From Micromonospora purpureochromogenes (GTDB taxonomy: Bacteria; Actinomycetota; Actinomycetes; Mycobacteriales; Micromonosporaceae): DNA of 64,000 nt. Position numbers and translations under genes: made by a program. Below are positions 46,093 to 55,053 of the stretch, piece after piece; within the stretch, counting starts at the first letter, position 1, and each line of letters opens with the position of its first letter. The stretch is taken from positions 2,418,001-2,482,000 of the forward strand of contig NZ_LT607410.1 in NCBI RefSeq assembly GCF_900091515.1, written 5' to 3'. The notes beneath the pieces are model-generated. The model ran no database searches. It was not told the DNA's origin and worked only from the letters and a program-made list of their open reading frames with translations.

Positions 46093-47789
46093 CCGGCACG
46101 CCGGTGCGCACCCTGCTGCTCTGGTGTCCGGACTGGCCGGTCATCGCCGCCGAGATCGTCGACGGGGTGCCCGCCACCGGCCCGGTCGCCGTGCTGCACG
46201 CCAACCGGGTGGTGGCCTGCTCCGAGCAGGCCCGCGCCGAGGGGGTACGGCGGGGCCTGCGCCGGCGGGAGGCGCAGGGACGCTGCCCGCAGCTGACCGT
46301 CGTCGACCACGACCCGGGGCGGGACGCCCGCGCCTTCGAACCGGTGGTCGCCGCCGTCGAGGAGGTCGTCGCCGGCGTCGAGGTGGTACGCCCCGGCGCC
46401 TGCGCGGTGGCCGCCCGGGGCCCCAGCCGCTACCTCGGCGGTGAGGAGGCGGCCGCCGAACGGATCGTCGAGCAGGTGGCCCAGGCCTGCGCGGTGGAGA
46501 GCCAGGTCGGCATCGCCGACGGGGTCTTCGCCGCCGGGCTGGCCGCGCGCGCCGGTCGGGTCGTACCCCCGGGCGGGACGCCGGAGTTCCTGACCGGGTT
46601 GCCGGTCGAGGCGCTCGGCCGTCCCGCGCTGGCCGACCTGCTGCGCCGGCTCGGCGTGCGTACCCTCGGCGACTTCGCGGCGCTGCCCGCCGGCGACGTG
46701 CTGGCCCGGTTCGGCCTCGACGGGGCGCTGGCCCACCGGCTCGCCGCCGGGCGGGACGACCGCCCGCTGGCCGTCCGGCAGCCCCCGGTCGACCTGGCGG
46801 TGACCGCCGACCACGACGAGCCGCTCGACCGGGTCGACGCGGCCGCCTTCGCCGCCCGCGCGCTCGCCGAGCGGCTGCACGACCGGCTCGCCGCGCACGG
46901 GCTGGCCTGCACCCGGCTCGGCATCGAGGCGGTCACCGCGCACGGCCAGGAGCTGCACCGGGTCTGGCGGCACGACGGCCTGCTCACCGCCGCGGCCATC
47001 GCCGACCGGGTCCGGTGGCAGCTCGACGGCTGGCTCTCCGGCAGCACCGGCCGGGCCGGCGCCCGCCCGGCCCGGCCGACCGCCGGGATCGTCCGGCTGC
47101 GGCTGGTCCCCGACGGGGTGCTGGCCCAGGCGGGGCTGCAACCCGGCCTGTGGGGGGAGACCGGCGAGGAGCGGGAGCGGGCGCACCGGGCGTTGAGCCG
47201 GGTGCAGGGCATCCTCGGCCCGGAGGCGGTGGTGACCGCCGTGCTCGGCGGCGGTCGTTCCCCGGCCGACCAGACCCACCTGGTCCCCTGGGGCGACGAG
47301 CGGATCCCGGCCCGCCCCGGCCCGCCGGCATTGCCCGGCGAGCCGGCCCTCGGCGCCGACCGGGCCGCCGGTGGCCCCGCCGGCGCGGGCCCGGCCGCCG
47401 GTGGGTCCGCTGCCGGCCGCTCCGCCGGCGCCGGCCGGGCCGGCGGCGGCGGGAGCGCCGTCCCGCCGTGGCCGGGCCGGCTGCCGCCGCCCGCACCGGC
47501 CGTGGTGCTGCCCACCCCGCTCACCGCGACCGTGCACGACGCTGCCGGTGAGCCGGTCGTGGTCAGCGCGCGCCTGACGGTGAGCGCCGCGCCGGCCCGA
47601 CTGGCCGTCGGCACGGCCCGACCGGTCGAGATCGTCGGCTGGGCCGGGCCGTGGCCGGTGGACGAGCGCTGGTGGGCGCCCGCCGAGGCCCGGCGCCGGG
47701 CCCGGTTCCAGGTCTGCCTGGCCGACGGCGCCGCCCTGCTGCTGGCGGTCGAGGCCGGCCAGTGGCTGGTGGAGGCGATCTATGACTGA
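46089..47789 (+). CDS. imuB: ImuB, catalytically inactive Y-family polymerase
   Basis: 566 residues. Y-family polymerase fold, but the motifs that carry the catalytic acids are changed: LLLWCPDWPVIAA replaces the usual DMDAFFA and CAVAARGPSRYLGG replaces SLDEAFLD, so no polymerase activity is expected. ImuB is the adaptor of the mycobacterial mutasome, binding the beta clamp, ImuA' and DnaE2. A Gly/Ala/Pro-rich linker (about 418-475) separates the polymerase-like body from a C-terminal domain (about 480-566). Overlaps imuA' by 4 nt. Confidence 0.9.
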   Translation: MTGTPVRTLLLWCPDWPVIAAEIVDGVPATGPVAVLHANRVVACSEQARAEGVRRGLRRREAQGRCPQLTVVDHDPGRDARAFEPVVAAVEEVVAGVEVVRPGACAVAARGPSRYLGGEEAAAERIVEQVAQACAVESQVGIADGVFAAGLAARAGRVVPPGGTPEFLTGLPVEALGRPALADLLRRLGVRTLGDFAALPAGDVLARFGLDGALAHRLAAGRDDRPLAVRQPPVDLAVTADHDEPLDRVDAAAFAARALAERLHDRLAAHGLACTRLGIEAVTAHGQELHRVWRHDGLLTAAAIADRVRWQLDGWLSGSTGRAGARPARPTAGIVRLRLVPDGVLAQAGLQPGLWGETGEERERAHRALSRVQGILGPEAVVTAVLGGGRSPADQTHLVPWGDERIPARPGPPALPGEPALGADRAAGGPAGAGPAAGGSAAGRSAGAGRAGGGGSAVPPWPGRLPPPAPAVVLPTPLTATVHDAAGEPVVVSARLTVSAAPARLAVGTARPVEIVGWAGPWPVDERWWAPAEARRRARFQVCLADGAALLLAVEAGQWLVEAIYD

Positions 47790-47991
47790 GCCGGTCCCGT
47801 CCGGTCCGGGGCGGTTCCCTCGCGGAGCCGGCGCGCCCGACCGGTCGGTCCGCTCCGGGTCGGGGGCGGATGCCCCGGTGAGCGATATGACTGGCAGGCA
47901 TATTTATGACTCTCCGGCATATCGCTCACCGACCCTTTCGTCGGTGGAGCCGGCCGTCGGGACCCGGTTGCCCGCGGGGGCGGCCAGATGA
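47782..47991 (+). CDS. Candidate small ORF bridging imuB and dnaE2
   Basis: 69 codons. The ATG overlaps the imuB stop by 8 nt, and the TGA overlaps the dnaE2 start in ATGA form, so it would couple all three genes. The N-terminal half is Pro/Gly/Arg/Ser-rich; the C-terminal half (DMTGRHIYDSPAYRSPTLSS) is encoded by a repeat-bearing, AT-richer element. No known family. Long open frames are common by chance at this GC content, so the evidence is position only. Confidence 0.4.
   Translation: MTEPVPSGPGRFPRGAGAPDRSVRSGSGADAPVSDMTGRHIYDSPAYRSPTLSSVEPAVGTRLPAGAAR
47876..47931. repeat. Inverted and direct repeat element between imuB and dnaE2
   Basis: Outer arms CGGTGAGCGATATG (47876-47889) and CATATCGCTCACCG (47918-47931) are a perfect 14-bp inverted repeat. 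Inside, two 17-bp direct copies (47887-47903 and 47906-47922) match at 14 of 17 positions and both begin ATGACT and end GGCATAT. It is distinctly AT-richer than its surroundings. Confidence 0.75.
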
Positions 47992-50900
47992 GCTTCCACA
48001 ACCCCAAGCTGCCCTGGTCAGAGCTGGAACGGGTGCTCTCCGGGCGACCCGGCGGCGGGTCGGGCGGCGGCGGGAGGCCGCGGGGTGGCCGGTCGCGCGA
48101 GGAGCGGCACCTGCACGTGGTCGACCCGCTCGCGGTCGACGCCGACGGCGGCGACGCCCCGGCCTGGAGCCGCAAGCGCCAGCAGTACGAGGCGCCCGAG
48201 CTGCCCCACCCGGACGGCACGGTGCCCTACGCCGAGCTGCACGCGCACACCAACTTCAGCTTCCTCGACGGCGCCAGCCATCCCGAGGAGCTGGCCGAGG
48301 AGGCCGCCCGGCTGGGGCTCACCGCGCTCGCCGTCACCGACCACGACGGCTTCTACGGCGTGGTCCGCTTCGCCGAGGCGGCCCGCGCGCTGCACCTGCC
48401 GACGATCTTCGGCGCCGAGCTCTCCCTCGGGCTGCCGGGCCCGCAGAACGGCGAGCCCGACCCGCACGGCGCGCACCTGCTGGTGCTCGCCCACGGCCAC
48501 GAGGGGTACGCCCGGCTGGCCGCCACCATCGCCCGCGCCCAGCTGCGCGGCGGGGAGAAGGGCCGCCCGGTCTACGGCGAGCTGGAGGAGGTCGCCGCCG
48601 AGCTGCGCGACCACGTGCTGGTGCTGACCGGCTGCCGCAAGGGGCACGTGCCGGGCGCGCTGCTCACCGAGGGCGTCGACGCGGCGGCCCGCGAGCTGGA
48701 CCGGCTCACCGCCCTCTTCGGCGCCGAGACGGTGGCGGTGGAGCTGACCGACCACGGCCACCCGGTCGACGCCGACCGCAACGACGCCCTCGCCGAGCTG
48801 GCCGCCGCCGCCGGGCTGCCCACGGTGGCCACCAACAACGTGCACTACGCGACCCCGGCCCGGCGCCGGCTCGCCACCACCCTGGCCGCCGTCCGGGCCC
48901 GGCGCAGCCTGGACGAGATCGACGGCTGGCTGCCCGCCGCCGCCACCGCCCACCTGCGCAGCGGCGCGGAGATGGCGGCGCGGTTCGCCGCGTACCCGGG
49001 CTCGGTGGCCCGGGCCGCGGAGTTCGGCGCCGAGCTCGCCTTCGACCTCCAGCTCGTCGCGCCGCAGCTGCCGGCGTACCCGGTGCCGCCGGGGCACACC
49101 GAGATGAGCTGGCTGCGGCACCTGACGATGCAGGGCGCCCGGGAGCGCTACGGCCCGCCCGAGGCGCACCCGGAGGCGTACGCGCAGCTGGAGCACGAGC
49201 TGAAGATGATCGAGGAGCTGGGCTTCCCCGGCTACTTCCTGGTGGTCTACGACATCGTCACGTTCTGCCGCGAGCAGGACATCTACTGCCAGGGTCGGGG
49301 CTCGGCGGCGAACTCGGCGGTCTGCTACGCGCTGCGGATCACCAACGTGGACGCGGTCCGGCACCGGCTGCTCTTCGAGCGCTTCCTCGCCCCGGAACGC
49401 GACGGCCCGCCCGACATCGACGTGGACATCGAGTCCGACCGCCGGGAGGAGGTGATCCAGCACGTCTACACCCGGTACGGCCGGGAGCACACCGCGCAGG
49501 TCGCCAACGTCATCTCGTACCGGCCCCGCTCGGCGGTGCGGGACGTGGCCAAGGCGTTCGGCTTCTCACCGGGCCAGCAGGACGCCTGGAGCAAGCAGAT
49601 CGACCGGTGGGGCTCGGTGGCGTCGGTCGACGTCGAGGACATCCCCGAGCAGGTGGTCGCGTACGCCAACGAGCTGCAGACGTTCCCCCGGCACCTGGGC
49701 ATCCACTCCGGCGGGATGGTGATCTGCGACCGGCCGGTGATCGAGGTGTGCCCGGTGGAGTGGGGCCGGATGCCCGGCCGCAGCGTGCTCCAGTGGGACA
49801 AGGACGACTGCGCCGCCGTCGGCCTGGTCAAGTTCGACCTGCTCGGCCTGGGCATGCTCTCCGCGCTGCACTACGGCTACGACATGATCGGGACGACCCT
49901 CGACCTGGGCGACATGACGCTGGACGACCCCGAGGTCTACGACATGCTCTGCCGGGCCGACTCGGTCGGGGTGTTCCAGGTGGAGAGCCGCGCCCAGATG
50001 GCCACCCTGCCCCGGCTCAAGCCCCGCGAGTTCTACGACCTGGTGGTCGAGGTGGCGCTGATCCGGCCCGGCCCGATCCAGGGCGGCTCGGTGCACCCGT
50101 ACATCCGGCGCAAGAACGGCCAGGAGCCGGTGACCTTCCCGCACCCGCTGATGCGCAACGCGCTGGAGAAGACCCTCGGCGTGCCGCTGTTCCAGGAGCA
50201 GCTCATGCAGCTCGCGATCGACCTGGCCGGCTTCGACGCGGCCGGGGCCGACCAGCTGCGCCGGGCCATGGGGTCCAAGCGCTCGGTGGAGCGGATGACG
50301 CAGATCGCCGACCGGCTCTACGCCGGGATGGCCGAGCGGGGCATCACCGGCGAGCTGGCCGACGACGTCTACCGCAAGCTCACCGCCTTCGCCAGCTACG
50401 GCTTCCCGGAGAGCCACGCGATGAGCTTCGCCTACCTGGTCTACGCCAGCTCCTGGCTCAAGCGCTACCACCCGGGGCCGTTCCTGGCCGCGCTGCTCAA
50501 CGCCCAGCCGATGGGCTTCTACTCGCCGCAGACCCTGGTCGACGACGCCCGCCGGCACGGCGTGGAGGTACGCCGGCCGGACATCAACGCCAGCGGGGCC
50601 AAGGCGGTGCTGGAGTCGACGCACCAGACCCGGTGGGGGAGCCAGCCGGGGGAGCCGCCGCACGCCTGGGGGTTGGGCGGGCCGGCGGTCCGGCTCGGGC
50701 TCGGCAGCGTGCGTACCCTCGGCGAGGACGTGGCCGAGCGGATCGAGGCGGAGCGGGCGGCGCACGGGCCGTACCGGGACATGCCGGATCTGTCCCGGCG
50801 GGTCGGGCTCACCGCCGCGCAGCTGGAGGCGCTGGCCACCGCGGACGCCTTCGCCTGCTTCGGGCTGACCCGGCGGCAGGCGCTCTGGGCCGCCGGCGCG

Positions 50901-51383
50901 GCGGCCCAGGACCGGCCGGGCCGGCTGCCCGGCACGGTGACCGGGACGGCCGCGCCCACCCTGCCCGGGATGGAGGCGGTGGACCGGCTGGTCGCCGACG
51001 TCTGGGCGACCGGGCTGTCCCCGGAGAGCCACCCGGCCCGGTTCATCCGCGACCGGCTCGACGCCCTCGGCGCGGTGCCGATCGCCCGGCTCGGCCGGGT
51101 GGAGCCGGGCCGGCGGATCCGGGTCGGCGGGATCGTCACCCACCGGCAGCGGCCGGCGACCGCCGGCGGGGTCACCTTCCTCAACCTGGAGGACGAGACG
51201 GGGATGCTCAATGTCACTTGCTCCCCGGGGCTGTGGCAGCGCTACCGTCGTATCGCCCGCACCAGCGCGGCGTTGGTGGTGCGAGGCCGGTTGCAGCGGC
51301 ACGAGGGAGTCACCAGCCTCACCGCGGACCGGCTGGACGCCATCGAGCCACCGGTCAGCCCGGCGTCCCGGGATTTCCGTTGA
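47988..51383 (+). CDS. dnaE2: Error-prone DNA polymerase III alpha subunit (DnaE2)
   Basis: 1131 residues. PHP domain near 80-290 (AELHAHTNFSFLDGASHPEE, ALAVTDHDGFYGVVRFAEAA), polymerase palm with catalytic PDIDVDIESDRREEV, SAANSAVCYALRITNV and LGIHSGGMVI, then fingers, HhH-type and OB-fold domains at the C-terminus (GGVTFLNLEDETGMLNVTCS). It is the translesion polymerase of the SOS mutasome with ImuA' and ImuB. Downstream of a LexA box. ATG 47988 lies on the stop of the small bridging ORF. Confidence 0.95.
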   Translation: MSFHNPKLPWSELERVLSGRPGGGSGGGGRPRGGRSREERHLHVVDPLAVDADGGDAPAWSRKRQQYEAPELPHPDGTVPYAELHAHTNFSFLDGASHPEELAEEAARLGLTALAVTDHDGFYGVVRFAEAARALHLPTIFGAELSLGLPGPQNGEPDPHGAHLLVLAHGHEGYARLAATIARAQLRGGEKGRPVYGELEEVAAELRDHVLVLTGCRKGHVPGALLTEGVDAAARELDRLTALFGAETVAVELTDHGHPVDADRNDALAELAAAAGLPTVATNNVHYATPARRRLATTLAAVRARRSLDEIDGWLPAAATAHLRSGAEMAARFAAYPGSVARAAEFGAELAFDLQLVAPQLPAYPVPPGHTEMSWLRHLTMQGARERYGPPEAHPEAYAQLEHELKMIEELGFPGYFLVVYDIVTFCREQDIYCQGRGSAANSAVCYALRITNVDAVRHRLLFERFLAPERDGPPDIDVDIESDRREEVIQHVYTRYGREHTAQVANVISYRPRSAVRDVAKAFGFSPGQQDAWSKQIDRWGSVASVDVEDIPEQVVAYANELQTFPRHLGIHSGGMVICDRPVIEVCPVEWGRMPGRSVLQWDKDDCAAVGLVKFDLLGLGMLSALHYGYDMIGTTLDLGDMTLDDPEVYDMLCRADSVGVFQVESRAQMATLPRLKPREFYDLVVEVALIRPGPIQGGSVHPYIRRKNGQEPVTFPHPLMRNALEKTLGVPLFQEQLMQLAIDLAGFDAAGADQLRRAMGSKRSVERMTQIADRLYAGMAERGITGELADDVYRKLTAFASYGFPESHAMSFAYLVYASSWLKRYHPGPFLAALLNAQPMGFYSPQTLVDDARRHGVEVRRPDINASGAKAVLESTHQTRWGSQPGEPPHAWGLGGPAVRLGLGSVRTLGEDVAERIEAERAAHGPYRDMPDLSRRVGLTAAQLEALATADAFACFGLTRRQALWAAGAAAQDRPGRLPGTVTGTAAPTLPGMEAVDRLVADVWATGLSPESHPARFIRDRLDALGAVPIARLGRVEPGRRIRVGGIVTHRQRPATAGGVTFLNLEDETGMLNVTCSPGLWQRYRRIARTSAALVVRGRLQRHEGVTSLTADRLDAIEPPVSPASRDFR

Positions 51384-51480
51384 TTCCAGTGATCCACATT
51401 ACGGTTTCCCCGGGCGCCAGGCGGGAGACTTCCGGCACGTGCGGGCAGAGTGGCCCGCTCGCGGCAAGGGGGAAGACGCG

Positions 51481-51660
51481 ATGACGTCGAACAGCATGCA
51501 CACCGGCGGCGTGGCGAACGCCCGGCGCACCCGGCTCGCGGCCGGCTGGGCGCCGGCGCAGGACGTGGAGACGCGCGAGTACCAGGTGCACGACGGCCCG
51601 GTGGCCAACGCGAACCGGTCCCGCGCGGAGGAGGACCCCGCCGCCGGCGGCGAGTCCTGA
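51481..51660 (+). CDS. Small hypothetical protein with duplicated VANAxRxR motif
   Basis: 59 residues, unrecognised. Two similar motifs occur: GGVANARRTRLA and GPVANANRSRAEE, joined by WAPAQDVETREYQVHD. The ribosome site AAGGGGGAAG before the ATG and the clean 97-nt spacer after dnaE2 support it. It is possibly co-transcribed with dnaE2 or from its own promoter. Charged and probably soluble. Confidence 0.6.
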   Translation: MTSNSMHTGGVANARRTRLAAGWAPAQDVETREYQVHDGPVANANRSRAEEDPAAGGES

Positions 51661-51703
51661 CCAGCGCGGTACCGCCTGCGGGGGGTCCGGTGGCGCGGGT
51701 GAC

Positions 51704-51709
51704 TAGGCT
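51704..51709 (+). promoter_or_regulatory. -10 of leaderless methyltransferase mRNA
   Basis: TAGGCT ends 7 nt before GTG 51717. Confidence 0.45.
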
Positions 51710-51716
51710 CGACCGG

Positions 51717-52469
51717 GTGGAGCAGACCACCCGAGGCCGGTTCACCGGGCCGCCGTTGACCCCCCGTACCGCTGTCATCTGGTCGGTCCTCGCCGCCGAG
51801 CTGGACCGACGTGCCGACGCCGAACTGACCGTGCTCGACGTCGGCGGCGGGACCGGCGGCTTCGCCGTCCCGCTCGCCCAGGCCGGGCACCGGGTCACCG
51901 TGGTCGACGCCAGCCCCGACGCGCTCGCCGCGCTGACCCGCCGGGCCGCCGAGGCCGGGGTCGCCGCCCGGGTACGCGCCGTGCAGGGCGACGGCGACGC
52001 CCTGGCCGGGCTGGTCGAACCGGCCAGCGCCGACCTGGTGCTCTGCCACTCCGTGCTGGAGGTGGTCGACGACCCGACGCCGGTGGTCACCGCGCTGGCC
52101 GCCGCGCTGCGACCCGGGGGCGCGGCCAGCGTGCTGGTCGCCGGCCGGGCCGCCGCCGTGCTGGCCCGGGCGATGAACGGCCACCTGGACGTCGCCGCCG
52201 CGCTCGCCGCCGCCCCGGACGGCTCCGCCGGGCCGCGGGACACCCTGCGCCGGCGCTTCGACGCCGACGGCGCCGCCGCGCTGTTGCGCGCCGCCGGGCT
52301 CACCGTCGAGGAGATCCACGGGGTACGCGTCCTCGCCGACCTGCTTCCCGCCGCCGTGGCCGACGGCCAGCCGGGCAACCTGGTCGAGCTGGAGCGGGCT
52401 CTCGCCGCCCGGTCGCCGTACCGGGACCTCGCCGCCCAGCTGCACCTGTTCGCCCGCCGGCCGGCATGA
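51717..52469 (+). CDS. Class I SAM-dependent methyltransferase
   Basis: 250 residues with the seven-strand methyltransferase fold: motif I LTVLDVGGGTGGFAVPLAQA, the acidic VTVVDASPDALAALTRRAAE, VQGDGDALAGLVEPASADLV, then LCHSVLEVVDDPTPVV and ALRPGGAASVLVAGR. Acceptor unknown. The next gene starts 4 nt after its stop, so the two form an operon with a phosphodiesterase-like enzyme. Confidence 0.87.
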   Translation: MEQTTRGRFTGPPLTPRTAVIWSVLAAELDRRADAELTVLDVGGGTGGFAVPLAQAGHRVTVVDASPDALAALTRRAAEAGVAARVRAVQGDGDALAGLVEPASADLVLCHSVLEVVDDPTPVVTALAAALRPGGAASVLVAGRAAAVLARAMNGHLDVAAALAAAPDGSAGPRDTLRRRFDADGAAALLRAAGLTVEEIHGVRVLADLLPAAVADGQPGNLVELERALAARSPYRDLAAQLHLFARRPA

Positions 52470-52473
52470 CGGC

Positions 52474-53640
52474 ATGACCTCGGCGGCACCGCCCGATCCG
52501 CTGGACGTCGTGGCGCCCCGCTACGGCGGCGGCAGCCTCGCCGACGTGGTGCCCAGCGTGCTGGCGGTGCTCGGCGTGCCCGGCGCGGTCGACCTGCTCG
52601 GGCTCACCCCCCGGCTGGCCGGGGTGCGGCGGATCGCCGTGCTCCTGGTCGACGGGCTCGGCTGGTACCAGATCCCGACGGCCGCGCCGTACGCGCCAAC
52701 CCTGGCCGGGCTCGCCGCCACCGTCGGTCGGCCGTTGACCTCGGGTTTTCCCTCCACCACCCCGACCAGCCTGGTGAGCTTCGGCGCGGGCGTCGCGCCC
52801 GGGTCGCACGGGGTGCTCGGCTTCACCGTCCGGGTGCCCGGCACCGACCGGGTGCTCAACCACATCGAGTGGGCCGGCGACCCGGAGCCGCTGACCTGGC
52901 AGCCGGTCCGTACCCAGTGGGAGCGGGCCCGGGCGGCCGGCGTCGCGGTGACCGTGGTCAGCCGCCCCGAGTTCGCCGGCAGCGGGTTGACCCTGGCCGC
53001 CAACCGGGGCGGTGACTACCGGGGCGCCGCCGGGGTGGACGCCCTGGCGGCGACGATGCTCGCCGCGCTCGCCGCCGGCCCCGGACCGACCCTGGTCTCC
53101 GGCTACCACCCCGACCTGGACCGGCACGGTCACCTGACCGGCGTCGACTCCGCGCCGTGGCGGATCGCCGCCGCCGAGGTGGACGCGCTGCTCGCCCGGC
53201 TCGTCGACGGGCTGCCGCCGGACGCCGCGCTGCTGGTCACCGCCGACCACGGGCAGCTCGACGTGCCCGCCGCGCACCGCTTCGACCTGGACACCGACTC
53301 CCGGCTGCGGGCCGGGGTGCAGGTCGTCGCCGGGGAGCCGCGGGTGCGCTACCTGCACGTGGAGCCGGGCGCCGTCGACGACGTGGTGGCCGCCTGGTCG
53401 GCAGTGCTCGGCCCGGCCGCCCGGGTGGAGACCCGGGACGAGGCGGTGGCCGCCGGGCGGTTCGGCCCGGTGCCGGAGGAGCACCTGCGGCGCGTCGGCG
53501 ACGTCGTGGTGACCTGCCACGGCACGTACGCCGTGCTGGCCAGCCGCTCCGAGCCGCCCGCGGTGTCCCGGCTGGTGGCGTACCACGGGGCGGACACGGC
53601 GGCGGAGCTGACCATCCCGCTGCTGGTGGTGCGGGGCTGA
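52474..53640 (+). CDS. Alkaline phosphatase superfamily / nucleotide pyrophosphatase-like
   Basis: 388 residues. RRIAVLLVDGLGWYQIPTAA with the metal Asp, FPSTTPTSLVSFGAGVAPGS with the nucleophile Thr, GYHPDLDRHGHLTGVDSAPW and LLVTADHGQLDVPAAHRFDL with the metal-binding Asp and His: the pattern of the NPP-type phosphodiesterases. It would hydrolyse phosphodiester or pyrophosphate bonds. No signal peptide is apparent. Co-transcribed with the methyltransferase. Confidence 0.87.
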   Translation: MTSAAPPDPLDVVAPRYGGGSLADVVPSVLAVLGVPGAVDLLGLTPRLAGVRRIAVLLVDGLGWYQIPTAAPYAPTLAGLAATVGRPLTSGFPSTTPTSLVSFGAGVAPGSHGVLGFTVRVPGTDRVLNHIEWAGDPEPLTWQPVRTQWERARAAGVAVTVVSRPEFAGSGLTLAANRGGDYRGAAGVDALAATMLAALAAGPGPTLVSGYHPDLDRHGHLTGVDSAPWRIAAAEVDALLARLVDGLPPDAALLVTADHGQLDVPAAHRFDLDTDSRLRAGVQVVAGEPRVRYLHVEPGAVDDVVAAWSAVLGPAARVETRDEAVAAGRFGPVPEEHLRRVGDVVVTCHGTYAVLASRSEPPAVSRLVAYHGADTAAELTIPLLVVRG

Positions 53641-53678
53641 CCGGTCGGGCTGTCGTACCGGCGGGTTAGCCTGCGGGA

Positions 53679-54938
53679 GTGGGTCGGAGCCAGTCGTTGC
53701 CGCGCGGCGGTGACCCGCGCTTCGGGCCGGACGCCGACGACTCCGGCAGCCCGATCCTGCACGTCGACATGGACGCCTTCTTCGCCTCGGTGGAGGTGCG
53801 TCGCCGCCCCGAGCTGCGCGGCCGGCCCGTGGTGGTCGGTGGCGTCGGGCCCCGCGGCGTGGTCAGCTCCGCCAGCTACGAGGCCCGGCGGTACGGCGTC
53901 CGCAGCGCCATGCCCACCATGCGCGCCCGGGCGCTCTGCCCGCACGCGGTCTACCTCCCGCCCGACTTCGCGCAGTACACGGCGGCCTCCCGGGCGGTCA
54001 TGCAGATCTTCCGGGACGTCACCCCGCTGGTCGAGCCGCTCTCCCTGGACGAGGCGTTCCTCGACGTGGCCGGCGCCCGGCGGCTGTTCGGGCCGCCGGC
54101 CGAGATCGCCCGCCGGATCCGCGAACGGGTGGCGGCCGAGCAGGAGCTGACCTGTTCGGTCGGGGTGGCCCCGACCAAGTTCGTGGCGAAGCTCGGCTCC
54201 ACCCGGGCCAAGCCGGACGGCCTGCTCGTGGTGCCGGCCGATCGGGTGCTGGAGTTCCTGCACCCGCTGCCGGTCGGCGCGCTCTGGGGGGTGGGGGAGC
54301 GCTCCGCCGAGACGCTGCGCCGGCTGGGCCTGAACACCATCGGCGACCTGGCCGAGGCGCCGTACGGCATGCTCCGCAAGGCGGTCGGCGAGGCGTCCGC
54401 CAGCCACCTGCACGAGTTGGCCTCGGGGCGCGACCCGCGCACGGTCAGCCCCGAGCACGTGGAGAAGTCGATCGGCGCCGAGGTGACCTTCGACGCCGAC
54501 GTCGCCGACCCGGTGGAGATCCGCCGTGCCCTGCTCGCCCTCAGTGACAAGGTCGGCGCCCGAATGCGCCGGGCCGGGCAGGTCGGCCGGACGGTCTCGC
54601 TCAAGGTCCGGCTGGCCGACTTCCGCACGGTCAACCGGTCCCGCACCCTCGGCGTGTCCACCGACACCGCGCGGGAGATCTTCGACACCGCCTGGGCGCT
54701 CTACACCGTTCTCGACCCCGCCGAGCGCGTCCGCCTGGTCGGCGTACGAATGGAGGGGCTGGCCGGGGTGACGGAGACGCCACAGCAGCTGACCCTCGGC
54801 GCGCCCGAGCGCGGCTGGCGGGAGGCGGAAGCTGCCGCCGACGCCGCGGCTGCCCGTTTCGGGCGGTCCGTCATAGGTCCGGCCAGTCTGCTCGGCAAGC
54901 GTGATACCCGTAGAGGCGAAAATCCGACCCGGCCGTAG
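53679..54938 (+). CDS. dinB: DNA polymerase IV (Y-family, active)
   Basis: 419 residues. Catalytic motifs are intact: ILHVDMDAFFASVEVRRRPE and PLSLDEAFLDVAGARRLFGP, followed by the SVGVAPTKFVAKLGSTRAKP palm, HhH region LWGVGERSAETLRRLGL and little-finger domain. Contrast with ImuB at 46089, which lacks these acids. It copies past lesions with low fidelity. No LexA box is visible upstream. GTG 53679 has a TTAGCC -10-like hexamer 7 nt upstream. Confidence 0.94.
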   Translation: MGRSQSLPRGGDPRFGPDADDSGSPILHVDMDAFFASVEVRRRPELRGRPVVVGGVGPRGVVSSASYEARRYGVRSAMPTMRARALCPHAVYLPPDFAQYTAASRAVMQIFRDVTPLVEPLSLDEAFLDVAGARRLFGPPAEIARRIRERVAAEQELTCSVGVAPTKFVAKLGSTRAKPDGLLVVPADRVLEFLHPLPVGALWGVGERSAETLRRLGLNTIGDLAEAPYGMLRKAVGEASASHLHELASGRDPRTVSPEHVEKSIGAEVTFDADVADPVEIRRALLALSDKVGARMRRAGQVGRTVSLKVRLADFRTVNRSRTLGVSTDTAREIFDTAWALYTVLDPAERVRLVGVRMEGLAGVTETPQQLTLGAPERGWREAEAAADAAAARFGRSVIGPASLLGKRDTRRGENPTRP

Positions 54939-55053
54939 GTCGTCCCGCTTTCCGACGCGCGAGCCCCCTCGTAGACTTGACGGCAAGCAGCCGGATGGCT
55001 GCCACGGTCTGTCGGCCCGACCGGGCCGACCAACGTGACCGGGGAGGAGTGCC

